This document shows, piece after piece, positions 8,193 through 14,320 of a stretch of DNA of 15,613 nt; position 1 is the stretch's first letter; the number at the start of each line of letters is the position of its first letter. Position numbers and translations under genes: made by a program. The notes beneath the pieces were generated by a model. The model saw only the letters and a program-made list of their open reading frames with translations, was not told where the DNA came from and ran no database searches. The stretch is taken from the NCBI GenBank assembly GCA_937915065.1, contig CALDMR010000107.1, positions 1 to 15,613 on the forward strand, read 5' to 3'. Source of the stretch: an uncultured Clostridia bacterium. GTDB lineage: Bacteria; Bacillota; Clostridia; Oscillospirales; Oscillospiraceae.

Positions 8193-10172
8193 TTACTTAC
8201 TCTTTATTTCCACAACGCCCTTGCGCGGAGGTTTTTTCGCCGCGGCCAGCTTCGGGTCTGCCGCCATATTCTTGGGCAGGCGCAGATACCCCTCGCCCCG
8301 CAGCACAATGCCGGACATGGGCGGGATCGTGACAGCAATGCTGCAGGGGAAGCCATGGGACGGCACCCATTCCGTCCGCACCGGCTTCTCATTGCCGGCC
8401 CCGGTGCCCCCGAAAGCAGGCAAATCGGAATTGAAAATCTCCCGGTACTCCTTTTTCTGCGGCACGCCGAAACGGTAATCATGCAGCTCAACGGGGGAGA
8501 AGTTGACAACGCACACAAGCTCCTTCCCCTTCTTGTCCTTGCGCAGGAACACCACCACATTGTTGGTGCTATCATCGGGAACGATCCACTCGAAGCCTTC
8601 CCAGCTGAAATCTACCTCCCACAGTTCCTTGGCGTCGAGGTAGAACCGGTTCGAGGCCCGGAAGAAATCACGGAGCTGCCGGTGCAGCGGCTGCTGCAGC
8701 AGGAACCAATCCAATTCCCCTTCAAAGTGCCATTCGTTGATCTGGCCCAGCTCCGCCCCCATGAACACCAGCTTTTTGCCGGGGTGCATCAGAATGTAGG
8801 AATAGAAGGCACGGACGCCGGCCGCCTTCAGGGCTTCGTCCCCCGGCATCTTGCCCATCAGCGAACCTTTCATATGCACCACTTCATCGTGGGAAATGGG
8901 CAGCACAAAATTTTCGGAAAAGGCATACATAAAGGAGAAGGTCACATCATGGTGATTGTCCTTCCGGAAGAAGGGATCCAGCTTGATGTAGTGGGTCATA
9001 TCGTTCATCCAGCCCATGTTCCACTTCAGGTTGAACCCCAGGCCGCCCGCATCCACCGGGCGGGATACCAAGGGCCAGGCCGTGGATTCCTCCGCGATCA
9101 TCAGCACATCGGGATTGGCGCGGAAGGCCATGCGGTTCAGATCCTGCAAAAAGGCAATGGCCTCCAGGTTTTCCTTCCCGCCCTTGCTGTTGGGCGTCCA
9201 CTGCCCGTCCTTGCGGTCATAATCGAGATACAGCATGGATGCAACGGCGTCCACCCGCAGCCCGTCAATGTGATACTGGGTCAGCCAGTATTCTGCCGAG
9301 GACAGCAGGAAGGATTTGACCTCCGGCCGCCCGTAGTCAAACACGCGGGTGCCCCAGCCGTAATGCTCCCATTTTTTCGGATCTTTGTATTCATAGCAGG
9401 GGCCGCCGTCAAACTCGAACAGGCCGAATTCATCTTTGCAGAAATGGGCAGGCACCCAGTCCAGCACCACGCCGATGCCGGCCTGGTGGCACTGATCCAC
9501 AAAATACATAAAATCTTTCGGCGTTCCGTAGCGGGAGGTGGGCGCGAAGTAACCTGTGCACTGATACCCCCAGGAATCGTCCAGCGGATGCTCTGTAACC
9601 GGCAGCAATTCAATGTAATTGTAGCCCAGGTCCTTTACATAGGGCACCAACTGATCGGCCAGATCCCGATAGCTCATGGAATCGCCGTTTTCATACCGCC
9701 TCCAGGAGCCCAGATGCACCTCGTAGGCATTCATGGGCGATTCGCCGATCTTCTCCTTGTGGCGCTGGGCCCTGAACGCTTTGTCGTGCCACTCGTAGCC
9801 GGTGATATCGTACAGCTTGGAGGCCGTTCCGGGCCGCGTTTCCGCATGGAACGCATAGGGATCGGCTTTCAGGTGGGCCTCCCCGTTGGCGCCGGTCACA
9901 GAAAACTTATACAGATCATATTCCTGCAGGCCGGGGATAAAGGCCTCCCAAATCTCCCGCTCCACCTTCTGCATGGGATTCGCCTGGTCGTTCCAGTGGT
10001 TAAATTCTCCCACCACGGAGATGCTCTCCGCGTTGGGAGCCCAAGTGCGGAACACATAGCCGTCCACGCCATCGCGCCGCTCCAGATGAGCGCCGAAAAA
10101 TTCATAGCCGCGCGTCATGGTTCCCTCGTGGAACACATGGCTGTTAAACGCCAAACTGTCCTTCTTTCCCAC
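8193..10172 (-). CDS. glgB: 1,4-alpha-glucan branching enzyme (GH13)
   Basis: Cuts alpha-1,4 chains and rejoins them by alpha-1,6 links to branch glycogen. The 659-residue protein has an N-terminal carbohydrate-binding module (about 20-120, with FRTWAPNAESISVVGEFN), a GH13 catalytic barrel and a C-terminal beta domain ending near 630. The expected catalytic residues are present: nucleophile Asp308 in DGLRVDAVASM, acid/base Glu361 in MIAEEST, and Asp429 in LPISHDEVVH. The C-terminal tail is lysine-rich. The start is GTG, not ATG, supported by AGGAG nine bases upstream; the first in-frame ATG is much later and would cut into the N-terminal module. It is the first gene of the glycogen cluster, behind a strong promoter and a leader of about 120 bases. 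Confidence 0.97.
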   Translation of the reverse strand: MGKKDSLAFNSHVFHEGTMTRGYEFFGAHLERRDGVDGYVFRTWAPNAESISVVGEFNHWNDQANPMQKVEREIWEAFIPGLQEYDLYKFSVTGANGEAHLKADPYAFHAETRPGTASKLYDITGYEWHDKAFRAQRHKEKIGESPMNAYEVHLGSWRRYENGDSMSYRDLADQLVPYVKDLGYNYIELLPVTEHPLDDSWGYQCTGYFAPTSRYGTPKDFMYFVDQCHQAGIGVVLDWVPAHFCKDEFGLFEFDGGPCYEYKDPKKWEHYGWGTRVFDYGRPEVKSFLLSSAEYWLTQYHIDGLRVDAVASMLYLDYDRKDGQWTPNSKGGKENLEAIAFLQDLNRMAFRANPDVLMIAEESTAWPLVSRPVDAGGLGFNLKWNMGWMNDMTHYIKLDPFFRKDNHHDVTFSFMYAFSENFVLPISHDEVVHMKGSLMGKMPGDEALKAAGVRAFYSYILMHPGKKLVFMGAELGQINEWHFEGELDWFLLQQPLHRQLRDFFRASNRFYLDAKELWEVDFSWEGFEWIVPDDSTNNVVVFLRKDKKGKELVCVVNFSPVELHDYRFGVPQKKEYREIFNSDLPAFGGTGAGNEKPVRTEWVPSHGFPCSIAVTIPPMSGIVLRGEGYLRLPKNMAADPKLAAAKKPPRKGVVEIKSK

Positions 10173-10290
10173 GTTTATCCGCTCCTTGTCTTTCCTTGAA
10201 ATACAAACGTTCTCCCTTTACAGGAAGTATGACGCATTTTTACAGTTTTCTAACTTTTTCACACAAAGACTCCTAAGAAAACCTTTTATG

Positions 10291-10300
10291 TTTGTACAAA
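10291..10300. promoter_or_regulatory. Perfect 10-bp palindrome at the predicted glgB start site
   Basis: TTTGTACAAA is its own reverse complement, directly abuts the -10 hexamer and covers the predicted transcription start near 10293. Such a position suits a repressor operator. No regulator gene is nearby and no known operator consensus is claimed. Confidence 0.35.
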
Positions 10301-10328
10301 TTATACAACCATCACAAAAGTCCGTCAA
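10300..10328 (-). promoter_or_regulatory. Strong SigA-type promoter for the glycogen cluster
   Basis: On the minus strand TTGACG (10328-10323) and a perfect TATAAT (10305-10300) are separated by exactly 17 bases. Predicted start is near 10293, about 120 bases before the glgB GTG. It should drive glgB-glgC-glgD and possibly the downstream genes. Confidence 0.85.
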
Positions 10329-10331
10329 GGC

Positions 10332-10355
10332 AAAAACAGGGATTCTCCCCCTGTT
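10332..10355 (-). terminator. Second, short terminator-like hairpin upstream of the glgB promoter
   Basis: On the minus strand AACAGGG (10355-10349) and CCCTGTT (10341-10335) form a 7-bp stem with a seven-base loop, followed by three further T. It ends three bases before the glgB -35 element and would stop transcripts arriving from the UPF0210 operon. Confidence 0.55.
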
Positions 10356-10413
10356 AGAATGCACGAAAAATCAAGGAATTTTTTGCCAAACACCGCCCGC
10401 TGCCGCTGCCGGC

Positions 10414-10461
10414 AAAAGTGCCGGGCAGAATGCGCTGCAAAACATCCTGCCCGGCACTTTT
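10414..10461. terminator. Intrinsic terminator of the UPF0210 operon
   Basis: Arms 10414-10428 and 10447-10461 are perfect 15-bp inverted repeats: an 11-bp GC-rich core bordered by AAAA on one side and TTTT on the other, with an 18-base loop. It begins 22 bases after the UPF0210 stop on the minus strand. The four-base T-run is short and is followed by GCC, so termination may lean on the stable stem. Confidence 0.75.
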
Positions 10462-10483
10462 AAGGTTTCCGGTATTTTTCGAT

Positions 10484-11842
10484 TTAATTTTTCAAACTGT
10501 GCATCGGTGCAGGGATCCGACCGCCCCGGGCAATGAACGCCGCAGCGCTTTCGCCGTGAACCGGCATGATGGGCGCGCTGCCCAGCAGCCCGCCGAAGTC
10601 CACCGTGTCGCCCACCTGCAATCCCGGCGCGGGGATCAGGCGCACGGCCGTGGTCTTGGTGTTCACCATACCGATGGCCGCCTCGTCGGCAATGATGGCA
10701 GACAGGGTATCCGCCGAAGTCTCGCCGGGAACAGCGATCATATCCAGGCCCACAGAGCACACGCAGGTCATCGCCTCCAGCTTGTCCAGAGTCAGCACGC
10801 CGGAGGAAGCCGCCGCAATCATGCCCTCGTCCTCACTGACGGGAATAAAGGCGCCGGACAGGCCGCCCACGCTGGAGGACGCCATAACGCCGCCCTTCTT
10901 CACCGCATCGTTCAGCATCGCCAGGGCGGCGGTGGTGCCGTGGGTGCCGCAGGTCTCCAGTCCCATTTCTTCCAAAATCCGGGCCACGCTGTCGCCGATG
11001 GCCGGCGTGGGCGCCAGGGACAAATCCACAATACCGAAGGGCACATCCAGCCGCCGGGACGCCTCCTGGGCCACCAACTGACCCATGCGGGTAATGTGGA
11101 AGGCCGTCTTTTTAATGGTTTCAGCCACCACGTCAAAGGGTTCGCCCTTGACCGCCTGCAAAGCATGATGCACCACGCCGGGGCCGGACACACCCACATT
11201 GATCACCCGATCCGCCTCAGACACACCGTGGAACGCGCCGGCCATAAAGGGATTATCCTCCACAGCATTGCAGAACACCACCAGCTTGGCGCAGCCAAAT
11301 CCGCGGGCGTCCGCCGTGCGCTCTGCCGTGTCTTTGATGACCTGGCCCATCATTTTGACCGCATCCATGTTGATGCCCGCCTTGGTGGAGCCGATATTCA
11401 CGCTGGAACAAACCAGCTCCGTGGTGGCCAGGGCCTCGGGGATCGCCCGGATCAGCTTGCGGTCGGCGGGCGTCATCCCCTTCTGCACCAGGGCGGAAAA
11501 GCCGCCCACAAAGTTGACGCCGGTGGCCGCCCGGGCCTTGTCCAAAGCCACGGCAAAGGGCACATAGTCCTCGGTTTCCGAAGCCCCCGCCACCAGAGCA
11601 ATGGGCGTCACGGAAATCCGCTTGTTCACGATGGGAATACCAAACTCCGCCTCAATGGCTTCGCCGGTCTTCACCAGATCCTTGGCGCTGCAGGTGATCT
11701 TGTCATAGATCTTTTCACAGGCCCGCTTGGGGTCGCTGTCGCAGCAATCCAGCAGGGAAATGCCCATGGTAATGGTACGGATATCCAAATGCTGCTGGTC
11801 GATCATTTTGATCGTGCTGAGAATGTCGTTTTGATTGATCAT
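10484..11842 (-). CDS. UPF0210 / DUF711 'PFL family' protein, function unknown
   Basis: A 452-residue soluble protein of the UPF0210 family, recognised from the N-terminal ITMGISLLDC stretch (about residues 24-33), GIPIVNKRISVTPI near residue 70, and the overall length of about 450. Databases call it a PFL family protein because its fold resembles pyruvate formate-lyase. I see no C-terminal glycyl-radical RVxG motif, so it should not be read as a formate-lyase. Its biochemical activity is not known to me. The ATG is preceded by a perfect GGAGGT eight bases upstream. It lies 148 bases downstream of the ACT-domain gene, a pairing conserved widely in Firmicutes (for example SP_0238/SP_0239 of pneumococcus). 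The small ACT protein may therefore sense a ligand and control or partner this protein; that is inference. Confidence 0.9.
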   Translation of the reverse strand: MINQNDILSTIKMIDQQHLDIRTITMGISLLDCCDSDPKRACEKIYDKITCSAKDLVKTGEAIEAEFGIPIVNKRISVTPIALVAGASETEDYVPFAVALDKARAATGVNFVGGFSALVQKGMTPADRKLIRAIPEALATTELVCSSVNIGSTKAGINMDAVKMMGQVIKDTAERTADARGFGCAKLVVFCNAVEDNPFMAGAFHGVSEADRVINVGVSGPGVVHHALQAVKGEPFDVVAETIKKTAFHITRMGQLVAQEASRRLDVPFGIVDLSLAPTPAIGDSVARILEEMGLETCGTHGTTAALAMLNDAVKKGGVMASSSVGGLSGAFIPVSEDEGMIAAASSGVLTLDKLEAMTCVCSVGLDMIAVPGETSADTLSAIIADEAAIGMVNTKTTAVRLIPAPGLQVGDTVDFGGLLGSAPIMPVHGESAAAFIARGGRIPAPMHSLKN

Positions 11843-11888
11843 AAAAGTTTACCTCCAAAGGAAACCGCCAAAGGCATCGGTATGAAAC

Positions 11889-11920
11889 TCCCTTTTGCCG
11901 GCACGCGGCGGCAAAAGGGA
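11889..11920. repeat. 12-bp perfect inverted repeat in the ACT-UPF0210 gap
   Basis: TCCCTTTTGCCG at 11889-11900 and CGGCAAAAGGGA at 11909-11920 pair perfectly around an eight-base loop. No T-run follows on the minus strand, so it is not a classical terminator. It may mark an RNA-processing or stabilising hairpin between the two genes. It shares the 12-mer CTTTTGCCGGCA (11892-11903) with the terminator region at 10407-10418, where it is on the opposite strand. Confidence 0.7.
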
Positions 11921-11990
11921 AGCTGACCTGCGCGCCGCTTCTGACGGAAAATCGAATAGGAGCGCAGCGCGCCCCTTCCAAAGCTCAGAT

Positions 11991-12260
11991 TCAGATGTTG
12001 TGCATAGCGTCAAAAATATCTTCCCGCTGAATACGCACACTCAGCCCGCGGTTCTGTCCGTAGTCCGCCAGGGCGGCGCTCAGCGTGTCAAAGGGCTGCT
12101 CGCACAGGGCGGTGTCCACCACCATCATCATGGTAAAATAATCCTTCATGACCGTCTGGCTGATATCCAGCACGTTCACCTGGTACTCCGCCAGCTTGCT
12201 GCACACACCTGCAATGATGCCGACCTGGTCTTTTCCGATCACCGTAACGATTGCTTTCAT
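11991..12260 (-). CDS. ACT domain-containing protein, UPF0237 family
   Basis: An 89-residue protein that is essentially one ACT domain, a small ligand-binding fold that often senses amino acids. The N-terminal strand-loop MKAIVTVIGKDQVGIIAGVC holds the conserved glycine-containing turn where ACT domains usually bind ligand. The second half shows the expected helix and strand pattern, including DYFTMMMVVD near residues 40-50. The length is typical of UPF0237. The ATG has AGGAG nine bases upstream, and this site overlaps the stop codon of the HD-domain gene 15 bases away, indicating one operon. It lies upstream of UPF0210 with a hairpin between them. The ligand and target are unknown; partnership with the UPF0210 protein is the most likely role. 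Confidence 0.92.
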   Translation of the reverse strand: MKAIVTVIGKDQVGIIAGVCSKLAEYQVNVLDISQTVMKDYFTMMMVVDTALCEQPFDTLSAALADYGQNRGLSVRIQREDIFDAMHNI

Positions 12261-12275
12261 AGTCGTATTCTCCTT

Positions 12276-12863
12276 TTAGTTTGATTCGTTCAGTTCGTCC
12301 AACGTCAGGGTAAATGCCGGCAGAAAATGCTCCATAAAGAAGCCCACCTCCGGCAGAGGATACTCAGAAAGGGTTTGATGGATCTGTTTTGCCGCGGCGC
12401 AGAATTCGTTGTTTCCCGCCTTCTGCTCCTCCACGCATTTGATGTAGGCCGCCAGTTTGTCCGCCGCCTTCACCAGCTCTGCCACTTCCCCGTCCGCTGC
12501 TTCTTTCAGCACCGGCGCAAAGTCCGCCTGCATCGCCTCCGGCAGCATCCCCAGCAGTTTGTCCTGGGCCACAGACTCGATGGCCTTGTAAGAATCCCGG
12601 ATGGCGGGGTTGTAATACTTGATAGGGGTGGGCAGATCGCCGGTCAGGATCTCCGAAGCGTCGTGGTACAGGGCCGCCACAGCCACAGCGCCTTCATCCA
12701 CACAACCGCCGAAATAGCGGTTGCGGATCACCGCCAGGCCGTGGGCCAGCACCGCCACCATATGGGAGTGCTCCTGAATATTTTCTTCGTAGGAATTGCG
12801 CATCAGCGACCAGCGCGTGATGTAGCGCATGCGGGAAATATAGGCAAAAAAGTTTTCACTCAT
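12276..12863 (-). CDS. HD-domain 5'-deoxynucleotidase, YfbR-like
   Basis: A 195-residue HD-superfamily phosphohydrolase. The residues described as essential in E. coli YfbR have clear counterparts: Arg17-Trp18, His32 in EHSH, His67-Asp68 in the HD motif, Asp76 in GDLPTP, and Asp135 in KAADKLAAY. YfbR removes phosphate from deoxyribonucleoside 5'-monophosphates using a divalent metal, and a similar role in nucleotide-pool balance is likely here. I set the start at the ATG at 12863, with AGGTGG seven bases upstream. A longer open frame reaches 12956, but it would run back through the promoter and into mtaB, and its extra residues do not look like the family. It begins the HD-ACT-UPF0210 operon just downstream of an extended -10 promoter. 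Confidence 0.9.
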   Translation of the reverse strand: MSENFFAYISRMRYITRWSLMRNSYEENIQEHSHMVAVLAHGLAVIRNRYFGGCVDEGAVAVAALYHDASEILTGDLPTPIKYYNPAIRDSYKAIESVAQDKLLGMLPEAMQADFAPVLKEAADGEVAELVKAADKLAAYIKCVEEQKAGNNEFCAAAKQIHQTLSEYPLPEVGFFMEHFLPAFTLTLDELNESN

Positions 12864-12888
12864 CTCAAAACCACCTGTTATTTTACTG

Positions 12889-12917
12889 ATTGTAACAAAT
12901 TTCAGCGCGCTATACAA
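12889..12917 (-). promoter_or_regulatory. Predicted extended -10 promoter for the HD-ACT-UPF0210 operon
   Basis: On the minus strand TGTTACAAT (12897-12889) is a TGn-extended -10 with a 5/6 hexamer. TTGTAT at 12917-12912 is a weak -35 at exactly 17 bases spacing. It sits wholly in the 61-base gap after mtaB and predicts a leader of about 19 bases carrying the ribosome binding site. Confidence 0.6.
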
Positions 12918-12924
12918 CTGGCAA

Positions 12925-14208
12925 TCAAACCAATTCTCCCCACAGCACAGCGCCATTTCTATGCGTTATGCGAACGTTTTTCACCTGGTTTTCCAAGCCT
13001 TTTTCAGCCACGCACACTTCCGCATAATTCGGTGCATGTCCGGCGGACGCGCCGTTTTTCTCCTGCTCAAACAGCACAGGGTACACCGCGCCGATGCAGC
13101 CATCCAGATATGCCTCCTGCATTTCTTTTGCCACGGCGGCAGCCCGGTGGGCCCGCGCTTCCTTCACCTGCTTTTCAACCTGTTCCATGCCTGCCGCCGG
13201 CGTGCCCGGGCGGATCGAATAGGGAAACACATGCATTTCCGCAAAGCCGCAGCGGCTGATAAAGTCCAACGTCTTGGAAAATTCCTCCTCCGTTTCCTCA
13301 GGGAATCCTGCGATCAGATCCGTGGTAATGGCGGGGCGGCCAAAGGCCCAGCGCAGCAGCGCCACAGACTCCAGATACCGGGCCGTATCGTACTTTCGAT
13401 TCATCCGCCGGAGCGTGGCGTCGCATCCGCTTTGCAGCGACAGATGGAACTGGGGGCACAGGTTCGGCAGCGGTGCCAGGCGATCACAGAACGCCTCCGT
13501 TACCGTTCGCGGTTCCAGACTGCCCAGGCGGATCCGTACCTCCGGCACCGCGCGGCAGACCGCCTCGATCAGATCCGCCAGCCCTTGTTCCCCGGTCAGA
13601 TCTTTGCCCCAGGAAGAAATCTCGATGCCCGTCAGCACGATCTCGCGGTACCCTTCTTCCGCCAGGCGCTCCACCTCTGCCAGCGCATCCGCCAGCGGCA
13701 GGGAGCGCACCCGCCCCCGGGCATAGGGGATGATGCAGTAGGAGCAGAAATTCACGCAGCCGTCCTCGATTTTCAGCATGGCGCGGGTGCGCACGCTGAG
13801 GCCGCCGGCAGGCAGTTTTTCAAACTCGCGGCGCGCCATGGCATCGTCTACCGCCACCACCCGGCGGCGCTCCGCAAACGCCCCCTCGATCAGATCCAAA
13901 AAGGCCATGCGGCCGGCGCTGCCGCTCAGTACGTCGATGCCCAGGGTCTCCAGCTGCTCCGGCGCCACCTGGGCATAGCAGCCGCACACGCCCACCACCG
14001 CCGCCGGATTCAGCTTTTTGGCCCGGCGGATGGCATTGCGTGATTTTTTATCGCTCACCGCCGTAACGGTGCAGGTATTGATGATATAAGCGTCAGCCCA
14101 GCCGTCAAAGGGCGCCAGCGTATGGCCGCGGCGCTGCAGCTCCTGCTCCATGGCCTGGGTCTCATATTGGTTGACTTTGCAGCCTAAAGTATAAAGGGCG
14201 ATTTTCAA
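12925..14208 (-). CDS. mtaB: tRNA t6A37 methylthiotransferase MtaB
   Basis: A radical-SAM enzyme that converts N6-threonylcarbamoyladenosine at tRNA position 37 to its 2-methylthio form. The 427-residue protein has the N-terminal UPF0004 domain with cluster-binding Cys10, Cys46 and Cys77. The radical-SAM CxxxCxxC motif follows at Cys151, Cys155 and Cys158. A short C-terminal TRAM-like RNA-binding domain occupies roughly the last 60 residues. The opening LYTLGCKVNQYE is characteristic of MtaB rather than MiaB or RimO. The start codon is TTG at 14208, the only start consistent with the family N-terminus. The nearest ribosome binding site, AGGGG, is 12 bases upstream, which is rather far and suggests modest translation. 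It is divergent from a cysteine desulfurase gene, with overlapping promoters between them. Confidence 0.94.
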   Translation of the reverse strand: MKIALYTLGCKVNQYETQAMEQELQRRGHTLAPFDGWADAYIINTCTVTAVSDKKSRNAIRRAKKLNPAAVVGVCGCYAQVAPEQLETLGIDVLSGSAGRMAFLDLIEGAFAERRRVVAVDDAMARREFEKLPAGGLSVRTRAMLKIEDGCVNFCSYCIIPYARGRVRSLPLADALAEVERLAEEGYREIVLTGIEISSWGKDLTGEQGLADLIEAVCRAVPEVRIRLGSLEPRTVTEAFCDRLAPLPNLCPQFHLSLQSGCDATLRRMNRKYDTARYLESVALLRWAFGRPAITTDLIAGFPEETEEEFSKTLDFISRCGFAEMHVFPYSIRPGTPAAGMEQVEKQVKEARAHRAAAVAKEMQEAYLDGCIGAVYPVLFEQEKNGASAGHAPNYAEVCVAEKGLENQVKNVRITHRNGAVLWGELV

Positions 14209-14226
14209 GGTTTTCGCGTCCCCCTC

Positions 14227-14255
14227 TTGTCATTTCATCGGAAAATACTTATAAT
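14227..14255 (+). promoter_or_regulatory. Strong SigA-type promoter for the cysteine desulfurase gene
   Basis: TTGTCA at 14227-14232 (5/6) and a perfect TATAAT at 14250-14255 are 17 bases apart. Predicted start is near 14262, within the -10 hexamer of the opposing mtaB promoter, giving a leader of about 59 bases. Confidence 0.82.
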
Positions 14256-14267
14256 ATGAATATTATA
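14250..14267. repeat. Perfect dyad formed by two opposing -10 elements
   Basis: TATAATAT at 14250-14257 and ATATTATA at 14260-14267 are perfect 8-bp inverted arms around the two bases GA. Each arm contains the -10 hexamer of one of the two opposing promoters. Confidence 0.85.
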
Positions 14268-14290
14268 CGTTAAGGTCTTTCATAGGACAA
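14262..14290 (-). promoter_or_regulatory. Predicted SigA-type promoter for mtaB
   Basis: On the minus strand TTGTCC (14290-14285, 4/6) and a perfect TATAAT (14267-14262) are 17 bases apart. Predicted start is near 14255, inside the opposing promoter, with a leader of about 47 bases before the TTG start of mtaB. Confidence 0.72.
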
Positions 14291-14320
14291 GACCAAAGTT
14301 TTCAACAGGAGCGCTATTTG

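Larger units (their letters stand above)
10173..10483. other. Intergenic region: glgB promoter, leader and two upstream hairpins
   Basis: These 311 bases hold no convincing gene. From the glgB side they contain the glgB ribosome binding site, an AT-rich leader of about 120 bases, a 10-bp palindrome at the predicted start site, and the glgB promoter. Beyond it lie a short terminator-like hairpin and a large 15-bp inverted repeat just beyond the UPF0210 gene. A second inverted pair, TTTTGCC at 10381-10387 and GGCAAAA at 10411-10417, shares its AAAA with the large repeat, so the two structures compete. Confidence 0.7.

Noticed and set aside
8091..10199. 702-codon open frame antisense to glgB
   Set aside because: Same codon-composition shadow effect; GlgB motifs and ribosome binding site show the real coding strand.
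10175..10237. 20-codon upstream reading frame in the glgB leader, ending two bases before the GTG start
   Set aside because: The placement is suggestive of coupling, but there is no ribosome binding site before its ATG and the peptide has no regulatory pattern such as repeated codons.
11849..12040. 63-codon frame spanning the ACT-UPF0210 gap
   Set aside because: It overlaps the ACT coding end out of frame, includes the inverted repeat, and has no ribosome binding site or family resemblance.
12864..12956. Longer N-terminus for the HD-domain protein
   Set aside because: It would overlap mtaB and pass through the operon promoter, and the ATG at 12863 has a good ribosome binding site and matches the family start.
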